40,509 nt of DNA, taken from assembly GCA_002449845.1 (NCBI GenBank), contig DJXW01000002.1:1-40509 (forward strand). Reading direction: 5' to 3'. Numbering within the stretch: position 1 is the stretch's first letter; every line of letters starts with the position of its first letter. This document shows, one piece after another, positions 15,602 to 22,094 of this stretch. The notes beneath the pieces are model-generated. The model saw only the letters and a program-made list of their open reading frames with translations, made no database searches and was not told where the DNA came from. A program made the position numbers and the translations under genes. Source of the DNA: Prevotella sp. UBA6994. Its GTDB lineage: Bacteria; Bacteroidota; Bacteroidia; Bacteroidales; Bacteroidaceae.

Positions 15602-15858
15602 GCAATGATATAACAGTTGGCACAGGCAGTGCCGAAGGCACGATAGATGACAGGCAGGCGGTGAAGACCGAAGGGCGTAACCCCTGCAAACATGAACATT
15701 TGTGTTTAAAGAGTGCTGAAGGCACGACAGAACAGCTTTGCGCAATCGGTTCTGTCACCCCGTCGGGGTTTGACTTAAAATGCTATCTTTGAAGGGGTTT
15801 CACCCCTCCCTATGTTCTTTTGTCCCTTCGGGACTTATGCCAACTGTTATATTATTGC
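15602..15858 (+). repeat. 257-bp palindromic element, copy B (intact)
   Basis: Terminal inverted repeats of about 21 bp (GCAATrATATAACAGTTGGCA) bound a core of short perfect hairpins: GTGCCgaaGGCAC (15629-15641), CCCCGtCGGGG (15758-15768), AGGGGTttcACCCCT (15793-15807) and GTCCCttcGGGAC (15822-15834). Most loops are GAA or TTC. No reading frame, and no clear target-site duplication. The form is that of a MITE or a REP-cluster element. Confidence 0.85.
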
Positions 15859-15866
15859 AATTAAAA

Positions 15867-16256
15867 TTATGTACTTAATTGTTTAAGAAAAAATCGAATA
15901 GCTTCTTTTAAAGGTGATATCTCATTCTTTATAATCCATAAAATCTGTGCTGCATCTACATCGAAATAGTGGTGAGCAATAATGTCACGTAGCCCCTTAA
16001 CATTTCTCCATGGTATAGAAGGATAAGTGGGCAAAAGTAAGCCATTGGTTACCTTATCCAGATTTTTCAAACTCTCACCAATAGCAATTAGCAGCATACA
16101 GGTAGCATCCAATAAAACCATACCTGATGAAGAACTAAGGAAATCATCAATGGAGTGAATATCCTTTGTTCGATCCTCAAGTTTTTCTATTGCAGACAAG
16201 ATATCCTCAAGGATATCCAAGGCAATGCTTTGTCTCTCAGAAGATAAAGATACCAT
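15867..16256 (-). CDS. hepT: HepT-like toxin
   Basis: A 129-aa helical protein of the HepT (DUF86) family. It has the family motif RX4HXY as Arg90-His95-Tyr97 (LRDIIAHHYF), the catalytic/RNase site of HEPN toxins. In characterised MntA-HepT pairs the HEPN protein is the toxin, and the partner nucleotidyltransferase silences it by attaching AMP to the tyrosine of this motif. The gene overlaps the end of the upstream mntA by 20 bases, so the two are translationally coupled. Its stop lies 9 bases from the end of the 257-bp element B. Cytoplasmic. Confidence 0.88.
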   Translation of the reverse strand: MVSLSSERQSIALDILEDILSAIEKLEDRTKDIHSIDDFLSSSSGMVLLDATCMLLIAIGESLKNLDKVTNGLLLPTYPSIPWRNVKGLRDIIAHHYFDVDAAQILWIIKNEISPLKEAIRFFLKQLST

Positions 16257-16530
16257 CTTTTAAAATTCGTTTCCTTAGACGTGGATTCAAATTCTGATGA
16301 TTGCGAACAATGTCAACTGATGAGCCAGTGGCATTTTCAAGAAACTCTTTTGCATCCATCAGAATAAACGGATTGGGCGTTTTCGTGTCCACAAACAAAT
16401 CTATATCACTACTATCCGTTTGTTCATTTCTGGCAATTGAACCAAAAAGAGACATTGATGTTATACCATACTTTTCTTTAAGTATGCTCATATACGTCTT
16501 CAGTATTTTGATACATTCATCCTTTCCCAT
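16237..16530 (-). CDS. mntA: MntA-like nucleotidyltransferase antitoxin
   Basis: A 97-aa minimal nucleotidyltransferase. It has GSX10DXD as Gly30-Ser31...Asp42-Ile-Asp44 (SLFGSIARNEQTDSSDIDLF), and a third acidic residue is probably Asp73 in SVDIV. All three acids expected for metal binding and AMP transfer are present, so the enzyme should be active. It precedes and overlaps hepT, the usual order. A promoter at 16549-16579 gives a leader of about 15 bases. Part of its upstream region is duplicated at 19341-19406 without the genes. Confidence 0.88.
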   Translation of the reverse strand: MGKDECIKILKTYMSILKEKYGITSMSLFGSIARNEQTDSSDIDLFVDTKTPNPFILMDAKEFLENATGSSVDIVRNHQNLNPRLRKRILKDGIFIF

Positions 16531-16548
16531 ATCTCAATCTTATTTCTG

Positions 16549-16579
16549 CAAAAATAAGAATTATTTGGCAAACAACAAA
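16549..16579 (-). promoter_or_regulatory. Promoter of mntA-hepT
   Basis: On the minus strand, TTTG (16576-16579), 19 bases, then TATTTTTG (16549-16556), immediately upstream of the mntA ATG at 16530. Confidence 0.7.
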
Positions 16580-16618
16580 GACATTATGAAAAATATTCAT
16601 AACAAACAAGCTACACCT
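16554..16618. repeat. 65-bp sequence repeated at 19341-19406 (copy m)
   Basis: The region upstream of mntA (ATAAGAATTATTTGGCAAAC to CTACACCT) recurs after the IS-interrupted element with three differences. Confidence 0.85.
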
Positions 16619-16624
16619 AATTTA

Positions 16625-16740
16625 TTTTTAGGAATTGGGGGAAAATTAGAGGTGAGAGGTAAGAGGTAAGAGGTAAGAGATTAGTATTATTGATTGGTAA
16701 GTAAGCAAGCAAGAAGCAAGAAGCAGGAGATTAGTCTTAT
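16625..16740 (+). repeat. Modular intergenic repeat block between the two toxin-antitoxin modules
   Basis: The block GGAATTGGGGGAAA, then gaggtga/gaggtaa heptamers, GAGATTAGTATTATTGATTG, and GAAGCAA-type heptamers ending in AGGAGATTAGTCTTATTG. It is a variant of the block at 15459-15601 without the 257-bp element. Confidence 0.8.
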
Positions 16741-16759
16741 TGAGAGAGGGACAAGGATT

Positions 16760-17212
16760 TCACTTTTTCATATATTTTTCAACAAATCCCATAGGCGTGA
16801 GGATTTCCAATCTCGATTGTTCGACATTTTTAAAATCACGCTCGTTTATGGTTATTAATACCGCACAACGATTCTCCAAAGCGCAATGATATTGTAAACT
16901 ATCTTCTATATCTGTAAAAGCTTCATCAAATGCGGCAATCTCGACCCCAGCATGAGATAATTGAACTACCGTTGCCAAATTCAACACATCCGCAAGTAAA
17001 CACCTAATTCGTTGAGTTAATTCAGGACGATGGCATCCTTGTTTTTTAAGGCCAAGTTCAAAAAGATAAGTTAACGTATATGCACTTCCCAATGAAATAC
17101 AAGCTGTATGTTCTCCGTTAGAAATTGCATCGATGATTTGGCATACGGGAGCATATTGTTGACGCCTTGCCATAAACTCAACAAAAATATTAGTATCAAG
17201 GAATAACTTCAT
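16760..17212 (-). CDS. PIN-domain (VapC-like) ribonuclease toxin
   Basis: A 150-aa PIN-domain protein. The family acids are visible: Asp6 (MKLFLDTNIF), the FTDIEDSLQYHCA segment with Asp101 and Asp104, and the late TINERDF motif (about residues 121-127). These coordinate the metal ions used to cut RNA. It overlaps the upstream antitoxin-like gene by 4 bases (ATGA), typical of toxin-antitoxin coupling. It converges with nothing; heptamer repeats lie downstream. PIN toxins usually target tRNA or rRNA, but the target cannot be read here. Confidence 0.85.
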   Translation of the reverse strand: MKLFLDTNIFVEFMARRQQYAPVCQIIDAISNGEHTACISLGSAYTLTYLFELGLKKQGCHRPELTQRIRCLLADVLNLATVVQLSHAGVEIAAFDEAFTDIEDSLQYHCALENRCAVLITINERDFKNVEQSRLEILTPMGFVEKYMKK

Positions 17213-17439
17213 AGATTGTATTTCTCTTCTAAATATTCATTGACAAGTTGTTTTTCCGTTATTTTACTGGGTAGAGTGAATTTATTTAGAAAATCCATAC
17301 TTGGACGGTGTTTATGAATAGTGCTTGCCGCAGTATTATGAGCAATAAGTTGCTCACCATATTCTGTGAGTAAGCGTGTAAGTTCCTCAATCTGATATGA
17401 CTCAGGGACATTGAGCGAGATATTAATAATCCTTGTCAT
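17209..17439 (-). CDS. Antitoxin partner of the PIN toxin
   Basis: 76 aa from the ATG at 17439 (MTRIINISLNVPESYQIEEL...). A longer frame begins at 17478, but its first codons contain the -7 promoter element TATATTTG (17465-17472), so the shorter start is preferred. The N-terminal strand RIINISLNVP followed by helices suggests a short DNA-binding/dimerisation part, and the C-terminal part (KITEKQLVNEYLEEKYNL) would wrap the toxin. I cannot name the antitoxin family. Overlap with the PIN gene supports the pairing. Confidence 0.7.
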   Translation of the reverse strand: MTRIINISLNVPESYQIEELTRLLTEYGEQLIAHNTAASTIHKHRPSMDFLNKFTLPSKITEKQLVNEYLEEKYNL

Positions 17440-17464
17440 AAATAAGTTTGAAATTGTTAGTTTG

Positions 17465-17495
17465 CAAATATACATCATTTTTTTTAATTTACAAT
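17465..17495 (-). promoter_or_regulatory. Promoter of the PIN-type toxin-antitoxin operon
   Basis: On the minus strand ATTG (17492-17495), 19 bases, TATATTTG (17465-17472). The leader before the ATG at 17439 is about 20 bases. Confidence 0.65.
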
Positions 17496-17545
17496 CATTT
17501 TTATTATTTATTTATAAAAGATAATTGTTTATAAAAACACCACAA

Positions 17546-17681
17546 TTTTCAGGAATTGGGGGAAATTTAGGGGTGAGAGGTGAGAAGTGAGAGATTAGTC
17601 TTTTTGATTGTGAAGCAAGTAAGAAACAAGAAGCAGGAGGCGATTATATTATCAAGACGTATGTCATTTGCTAAAATATTG
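17546..17681 (+). repeat. Modular intergenic repeat block (unit C)
   Basis: A near-copy of 15459-15601: TTTTCAGGAATTGGGGGAAA, heptamers, GATTAGTCTTTTTGATTG, GAAGCAA-type units, GATTATATTATCAAGACG, then copy C of the 257-bp element. Confidence 0.85.
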
Positions 17682-17740
17682 GCAATGATATAACAGTTGG
17701 CACAGGCAGTGCCGCTTCCTATGATTTTCTGCAAACAAAT

Positions 17741-18817
17741 TTAGTTAATATTCTTTAATGGTGTTGTTGTATAGCCATTTCCGATCCTCTGCGTCCTGAT
17801 GGCCTCATGGTCATGTTCATAATCCATGTCATTTTGGACGAGAGAGAAAACGAGGTGTATGAGTTTGTTTCTGGCATTGTTGATGATGATGCCGTATGGC
17901 TTTCCTTTTTCTTTCAGTCTGAGGTAGTAGTCGTGGTATATGCCATTTTCCCTGATTGTCCATTCAGCCGCCTGTGTGAGGTAGGCCTTGAGTAGGGAGT
18001 TGGAATAGCATTTGACGTATGCCTTCTTGTCCACGCTGCTCCCGGATGTGTCCCTGAAGGCTGCTATGCCGTAGTAGGAGGCCATCCTGTTTGCCGTGGT
18101 AATCCCCTTGAAGTTGTTGCTGTAGGCGATGAGCGCCGTGGCATTGACGATTCCAATCCCGTTGACGGATACGATGTGCCTGTAGCTGCTATAGAGTTCC
18201 TCGTCACCCTTGATCAGTTCGAGTATCTGCTGTTCGCACAGCTTGATGCTCTTTTCAAGCGCCTTGATGCTCTTGCGGGCATCGCGCAGGATGAAGCTCA
18301 TGGACTTGCTCTTGGCCGCCGTGTCCTCCAGGTGCGACATGCGTACCTTCTTTTCCGTCTTCTCCTGCACCAGCTTGTGCCGGTATTGCAGCAACGCCTT
18401 CAACTCGCGGATGGTGCTGCTGGGCGTCTGGTAGATGACGGCCTTGTCCATGTGCCGCATGGCATACTCGGCAATCATCAGCGAGTCCGCCTTGTCGTCC
18501 TTCCCCTTACGAACGCCCATGCTGCGCTTGATCTGCAGCGCGCTCTCACGCCAGATGTCAAGGTCCTTGGCATAGATGTAGTCGCACAGGCATCGGTCGT
18601 ATCCGCCCGTGGTCTCGCAGCAGAACAGGACTTCGTCAAGAGTGACGCCCTTGATCAGGTGCCGTGCCCAGACCAGCATGCGACGGAACCCCATCGGACG
18701 GTTCTCGAACGACTGATAGCCCAGTTTCTGGACGCCAAGGTGGGCGTTTTGCATGTCAATTGCGCTTGCATCGATTTTTTCTTTGGAAATGTCGATGCCG
18801 ATAACGATTCTTTTCAT
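17741..18817 (-). CDS. IS110-family transposase (DEDD, bridge-RNA-guided recombinase type)
   Basis: 358 aa. The N-terminal RuvC-like domain has Asp9 (IGIDISKEK), Glu68 (CCETTGGYD), Asp108 and Asp111 (KGKDDKADS), spaced as the DEDD catalytic residues of this family. A coiled region (about 140-205) precedes the C-terminal domain, which has a helix-hairpin-helix-like VSVNGIGIVNATALIAY and RDTSGSS, where Ser258 is the likely nucleophile. The gene is intact and full length, so the element could be active. These recombinases excise a circle and insert it at a site chosen by an RNA from the element's own non-coding end. Confidence 0.93.
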   Translation of the reverse strand: MKRIVIGIDISKEKIDASAIDMQNAHLGVQKLGYQSFENRPMGFRRMLVWARHLIKGVTLDEVLFCCETTGGYDRCLCDYIYAKDLDIWRESALQIKRSMGVRKGKDDKADSLMIAEYAMRHMDKAVIYQTPSSTIRELKALLQYRHKLVQEKTEKKVRMSHLEDTAAKSKSMSFILRDARKSIKALEKSIKLCEQQILELIKGDEELYSSYRHIVSVNGIGIVNATALIAYSNNFKGITTANRMASYYGIAAFRDTSGSSVDKKAYVKCYSNSLLKAYLTQAAEWTIRENGIYHDYYLRLKEKGKPYGIIINNARNKLIHLVFSLVQNDMDYEHDHEAIRTQRIGNGYTTTPLKNIN

Positions 18818-18837
18818 ATCTTTGTACCGTTTTTAAT

Positions 18838-19020
18838 TACAGGAAGCGATTGACTGAAGGAAAGCTGTCTGTGACTATTACTTTAATTAGGCTCCGAGCC
18901 TACCTTCCTATTTGGCATTTGCAGCTGGAAATCCGGAGGGCCTGCAACGGCACATAAGCTCATGGCTTTCAGGTACGATTAGGGTGACCTCCGGCAGTCA
19001 ATCCTTCCTTTCTACAACAA
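18838..19020 (-). ncRNA. Candidate bridge RNA of the IS110 element
   Basis: In the transposase leader, read on the minus strand, a perfect 7-bp stem (18988-18994 with 18933-18939) encloses two short matches to the element's own insertion site: AATCGTACCT (8 of 10 with the left target half) and GTGCCG (right half). After it come a hairpin (18888-18902) and a second region with AGCTTT (18861-18866) and GCTTCCT (18841-18847), which match the two sides of the joined element ends (AGGAAG/CTTT). Target loop first and donor loop second is the order in the described IS621 bridge RNA. Exact RNA ends are not known. Confidence 0.62.
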
Positions 19021-19340
19021 AGGTAAGGAATAACTGGTCTATCTTTCCATGTTATTGAGTTTTTTAAACGTTAATAATTTTAAGAGTTCGCTAAAGACTC
19101 TTATTTAAGGCTGCAAAGTTAAAGAAGGCACGATAGATGACAGGCAGGCGGTGAAGCCCGAAGGGCGCAACCCCTGCAAACATGAACATTTGTGTTTAAA
19201 GAGTGCTGAAGGCACGACAGAACAGCTTTGCGCAATCGGTTCTGTCACCCCGTCGGGGTTTGACTTAAAATGCTATCTTTGAAGGGGTTTCACCCCTCCC
19301 TGTGTTCTTTTGTCCCTTCGGGACTTATGCCAACTGCTAT

Positions 19341-19406
19341 ATAAGAATTATTTGGCAAACAACAAAGATATTATGAAAAATATTCATAATAAAACAAGCT
19401 ACACCT
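19341..19406. repeat. 66-bp copy of the mntA upstream region (copy m')
   Basis: It repeats 16554-16618 but is attached to the truncated element C, without hepT or mntA. The TTTG -33 element survives; the TATTTTTG -7 element does not. Confidence 0.85.
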
Positions 19407-19471
19407 TATTTATATATAATACTTCATAGGATGGAATAAGAATTGGGAAAGTTACACTTATTATATCATTT

Positions 19472-19501
19472 TTATGCAAAAATATTTTGCAATATGCATA
19501 A
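19472..19501. promoter_or_regulatory. Probable ArgR operator (ARG box)
   Basis: An outer inverted repeat TTATGCA (19472-19478)/TGCATAA (19495-19501) and an inner one GCAAAA/TTTTGC (19476-19490). The AT-rich palindrome with TGCA half-sites resembles ARG boxes. It covers the -33 element and spacer of the argR promoter, so bound ArgR would block transcription. Confidence 0.65.
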
Positions 19502-19516
19502 AATATGGTATATTTG
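19486..19516 (+). promoter_or_regulatory. Promoter of the argR/arginine cluster
   Basis: TTTG (19486-19489), 19 bases, TATATTTG (19509-19516). Transcription would begin near 19523, about 20 bases before the argR ATG. Confidence 0.75.
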
Positions 19517-19543
19517 CAGCCCAAAACCGAATAAATATTCAGA

Positions 19544-20038
19544 ATGAAAGAAAAGAACAGCCGTATAGAAACTCTCAAGATGCTTATTTCGAGCAAGGAA
19601 TTAGGCAGTCAGGAAGAGGTGTTGCAAGCATTGAAACAGGAAGGATTTACATTGACTCAAGCCACATTGAGCAGAGATCTCAAGCAACTGAAAGTGGCAA
19701 AAGCAGCGAGCATGAACGGAAAGTACGTGTATGTGTTGCCCAACGAGACCATGTATAAGCGTGTGCATAAGCACACCACCGCCAAGGACATGTTGGAGAC
19801 TCCTGGATATATCTCGTTGAACTTCTCCGGTAACATGGGCGTGATGAAGACTCGTCCCGGATATGCCAGTGCCATCGCATACAACATCGACAGCACCGAC
19901 ATTCCAGAGATATTAGGAACAATAGCCGGCGACGACACCATCTTCATCGTTATTAAAGACGGCACCCATCCTAACCAAATCATCTCTGCATTGGGAGAGA
20001 TTATTCCCGTGGTGAAGGAAAAAGGAGGAGAGAAATAA
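19544..20038 (+). CDS. argR: Arginine repressor ArgR
   Basis: 164 aa, the usual length. The N-terminal winged-helix domain (residues 1-70) has the conserved TQATLSRDLKQL recognition helix. The C-terminal domain carries GTIAGDDTIFIVIKDG (about 131-146), the segment that binds L-arginine and forms the hexamer. In this position it would sense arginine and regulate the genes that follow on the same strand, as well as itself through the palindrome at 19472-19501. A gap of 109 bases separates it from the acyltransferase gene. Confidence 0.95.
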   Translation: MKEKNSRIETLKMLISSKELGSQEEVLQALKQEGFTLTQATLSRDLKQLKVAKAASMNGKYVYVLPNETMYKRVHKHTTAKDMLETPGYISLNFSGNMGVMKTRPGYASAIAYNIDSTDIPEILGTIAGDDTIFIVIKDGTHPNQIISALGEIIPVVKEKGGEK

Positions 20039-20147
20039 GGAGGGTTCAGGAGTTAAGGAGTTAAGACAAATGACTTACTGCTTGAGGAAATGAGATGACT
20101 GAACTTGAATAAACAAGAAAACAAAAATTATAATAGAAATATTGACG

Positions 20148-20741
20148 ATGGAAGAGATAAAAGTAATGGTGGCAGACCCATCACATGAGATATATGTAGA
20201 TACCATACTCAAGACGATAGAAGATGCTGCGAAGGTGCGTGGCACGGGTATAGCCAAACGTACTCATGAATATTTAGCTACGAAGATGCGAGAGGCAAAA
20301 GCCGTCATCGCATTGCAAGGCGACAAGTTTGCAGGGTTTAGCTACATCGAGACGTGGGGAAACAAGTCGTATGTAACCACGTCGGGATTGATTGTTCATC
20401 CCGACTTCAGGGGGATGGGCATTTCCAAGAAGATCAAGAACATGACGTTCACGCTGGCACGAATCCGCTGGCCTCACGCCAAGATATTCAGTCTGACGAG
20501 TGGTGCTGCGGTGATGACCATGAACTCACAGTTGGGCTATAAGCCCGTAACCTTCGGTGACCTGACCGATGACGAGGCGTTTTGGCGTGGATGCGAGGGA
20601 TGTATCAACAAAGACGTGCTTCATCGCACCAACCGCAAGTATTGCATCTGTACAGCCATGCTCTTCGATCCAGCAGACCATCTGCCAGCGAAGTTGCCAC
20701 AAGAAGTAATAGAAAGAATCAAATCAATAGACAAAAAATGA
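20148..20741 (+). CDS. GNAT-family acyltransferase of the arginine cluster (possible N-acylglutamate synthase)
   Basis: 197 aa from the ATG at 20148. The GNAT acyl-CoA loop is seen as VHPDFRGMGISKKI (residues 83-96). The C-terminal part has CX2CX13CXC (Cys149, 152, 166, 168; WRGCEGC and YCICTA), which may bind a metal and is not a general GNAT feature. The stop overlaps the argG start by 4 bases (ATGA), so the two are coupled. No ArgA or ArgJ is in the cluster. Bacteroidota use N-acetylated or N-succinylated arginine intermediates, so this enzyme is the obvious candidate for the first acylation of glutamate. The reaction is inferred from context. Confidence 0.78.
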   Translation: MEEIKVMVADPSHEIYVDTILKTIEDAAKVRGTGIAKRTHEYLATKMREAKAVIALQGDKFAGFSYIETWGNKSYVTTSGLIVHPDFRGMGISKKIKNMTFTLARIRWPHAKIFSLTSGAAVMTMNSQLGYKPVTFGDLTDDEAFWRGCEGCINKDVLHRTNRKYCICTAMLFDPADHLPAKLPQEVIERIKSIDKK

Positions 20742-21934
20742 AAAAAGTAGTAGTTGCATTTTCGGGAGGTCTTGACACCTCATATACAGTGATGAAGCTC
20801 AAGAACGATGGTTATGAGGTATATGCCGCATGTGCCAACACGGGTGGATTCAGCGAGGAACAGTTGAAGAAAAACGAGGAAAACGCCTATAAGTTGGGCG
20901 CAGTGAAATACGTGACGTTAGACGTGACACAAGAGTATTACGAGAAGTCATTGAAATACATGATATTCGGCAATGTGCTTCGTAACAACTGCTACCCTAT
21001 CTCCGTCAGCAGTGAGCGCATTTTCCAAGCCATTGCCATTGCTCGCTATGCCAAGGAGATTGGCGCAGATGCCATCGCTCATGGTTCTACGGGAGCAGGT
21101 AATGACCAGATTCGTTTCGACATGACTTTTTTGGTGATGGCACCAGGTGTAGAGATTATCACCCTCACCCGTGACAAGAAGCTCACCCGTAAGGAGGAAG
21201 TGGATTACCTGAACGAGCATGGATTTTTTGCCGATTTCACCAAGTTGAAGTATTCATACAATGTAGGTATCTGGGGAACCAGTATCTGCGGAGGCGAATT
21301 GCTCGACCCCACACAAGGACTCCCCGAAGAAGCATATCTCAAGCACGTAACGGCTGAGGAACCAGAAGCCACGCTCAAGATAACATTCAAGAAAGGTGAG
21401 ATAGCAGCCGTCAATGGCGAGGCGTTTGACGATAAGGTGAAAGCCATCCAAAAGATTGAGGAGATTGGCGCATCGTATGCCATCGGCCGTGACTGTAACG
21501 TTGGTGATACCATCATCGGCATCAAGGGTCGCGTAGGTTTTGAGGCAGCTGCACCTAAGTTGATTATCGAGGCACACCGACTATTGGAGAAATCCACACT
21601 CAGCAAATGGCAACAATACTGGAAGGACCAGATAGCCAACTGGTACGGTATGTTCTTGCATGAGAGCCAGTATCTGGAACCCGTGATGCCAGACATGGAA
21701 GCCATGTTGACCAGCTCGCAACGTAACGTGAACGGAACCGCAATCTTGAAACTCCGTCCTTACGGATTTGAGACCGTAGGAATAGACTCTGATGACGATT
21801 TGACGAAATCGAAGTTGGGAGAATACGGTGAGACACAAACGGGATGGACCGCCGATGAAGCCAAGGGATTCATCAAGGTTTCGAGTACGCCACTGCGTGT
21901 TTACTACGGAATACACAAAGAGGAAAAGAGGTGA
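20738..21934 (+). CDS. argG: Argininosuccinate synthase
   Basis: 398 aa from the ATG at 20738; an in-frame extension upstream lies wholly within the acyltransferase gene in another frame and is not used. The N-type ATP pyrophosphatase loop AFSGGLDTS is at residues 7-15. Further family segments include HGSTGAGNDQIRFD (ATP/aspartate binding) and SICGGELLDP. The enzyme joins citrulline and aspartate using ATP, the penultimate step of arginine synthesis, in the cytoplasm. The next step, ArgH, and carbamoyltransferase are not in the window. A heptamer array begins 8 bases after the stop. Confidence 0.96.
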   Translation: MKKVVVAFSGGLDTSYTVMKLKNDGYEVYAACANTGGFSEEQLKKNEENAYKLGAVKYVTLDVTQEYYEKSLKYMIFGNVLRNNCYPISVSSERIFQAIAIARYAKEIGADAIAHGSTGAGNDQIRFDMTFLVMAPGVEIITLTRDKKLTRKEEVDYLNEHGFFADFTKLKYSYNVGIWGTSICGGELLDPTQGLPEEAYLKHVTAEEPEATLKITFKKGEIAAVNGEAFDDKVKAIQKIEEIGASYAIGRDCNVGDTIIGIKGRVGFEAAAPKLIIEAHRLLEKSTLSKWQQYWKDQIANWYGMFLHESQYLEPVMPDMEAMLTSSQRNVNGTAILKLRPYGFETVGIDSDDDLTKSKLGEYGETQTGWTADEAKGFIKVSSTPLRVYYGIHKEEKR

Positions 21935-21941
21935 GGACTAA

Positions 21942-22032
21942 GAAGCAAGATGCAAGAAGCAGGAAGCAAGAAGCAAGAGGTGAGAAGTGAGGGGTGAGAG
22001 GTGAGAAGTGAGGGGTGAGAAGTGAGAGGTTT
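21942..22032 (+). repeat. Thirteen heptamers in register, changing from GAAGCAA to GAGGTGA type
   Basis: gaagcaa, gatgcaa, gaagcag, gaagcaa, gaagcaa, gaggtga, gaagtga, ggggtga, gaggtga, gaagtga, ggggtga, gaagtga, and a final degenerate gaggttt. The two families share one 7-base frame with no break. Confidence 0.92.
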
Positions 22033-22094
22033 GCAACTTTTACGTTCCGAATCACGTCAAATGATTGTAAGTAAAACCAAAATTGCAAGAAATC

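Larger units (their letters stand above)
17715..19124 (-). mobile_element. IS110-family insertion sequence
   Basis: The boundaries come from comparing the interrupted copy C with the intact copy B. The element is about 1410 bp, with one base (G on the plus strand) ambiguous at the junction and no target duplication. It has no terminal inverted repeats, as usual for this family. The transposase gene is on the minus strand, with a 306-base non-coding leader and only about 26 bases after its stop. This long left-end leader is the layout of the IS110 group whose leader encodes a bridge RNA. Confidence 0.88.
17682..19342 (+). repeat. 257-bp palindromic element, copy C, split by an IS110 element
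   Basis: The left part is 17682-17714 and the right part 19125-19342. The split falls in the loop of the GTGCCgaaGGCAC hairpin. The right terminal repeat is cut short (ends CTATAT) and is joined directly to the sequence that in unit B lies upstream of mntA. Confidence 0.88.

Noticed and set aside
15602..15858. Target-site duplication around the 257-bp element
   Set aside because: The flanks of copies A and B show no matching short direct repeat that I can see.
17440..17478. Longer start (ATG at 17478) for the PIN-associated antitoxin
   Set aside because: The extra codons contain the -7 promoter element TATATTTG, and the shorter start gives a normal leader.
18176..18853. 225-codon frame antisense to the IS110 transposase
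   Set aside because: Its Leu/Ala/Val-rich composition reflects the GC-rich transposase read backwards. The transposase has full catalytic motifs.
20582..20737. 52-codon N-terminal extension of argG
   Set aside because: It lies inside the acyltransferase gene in another frame; argG proteins begin MKKVVVAFSGGLDTS-like, at 20738.
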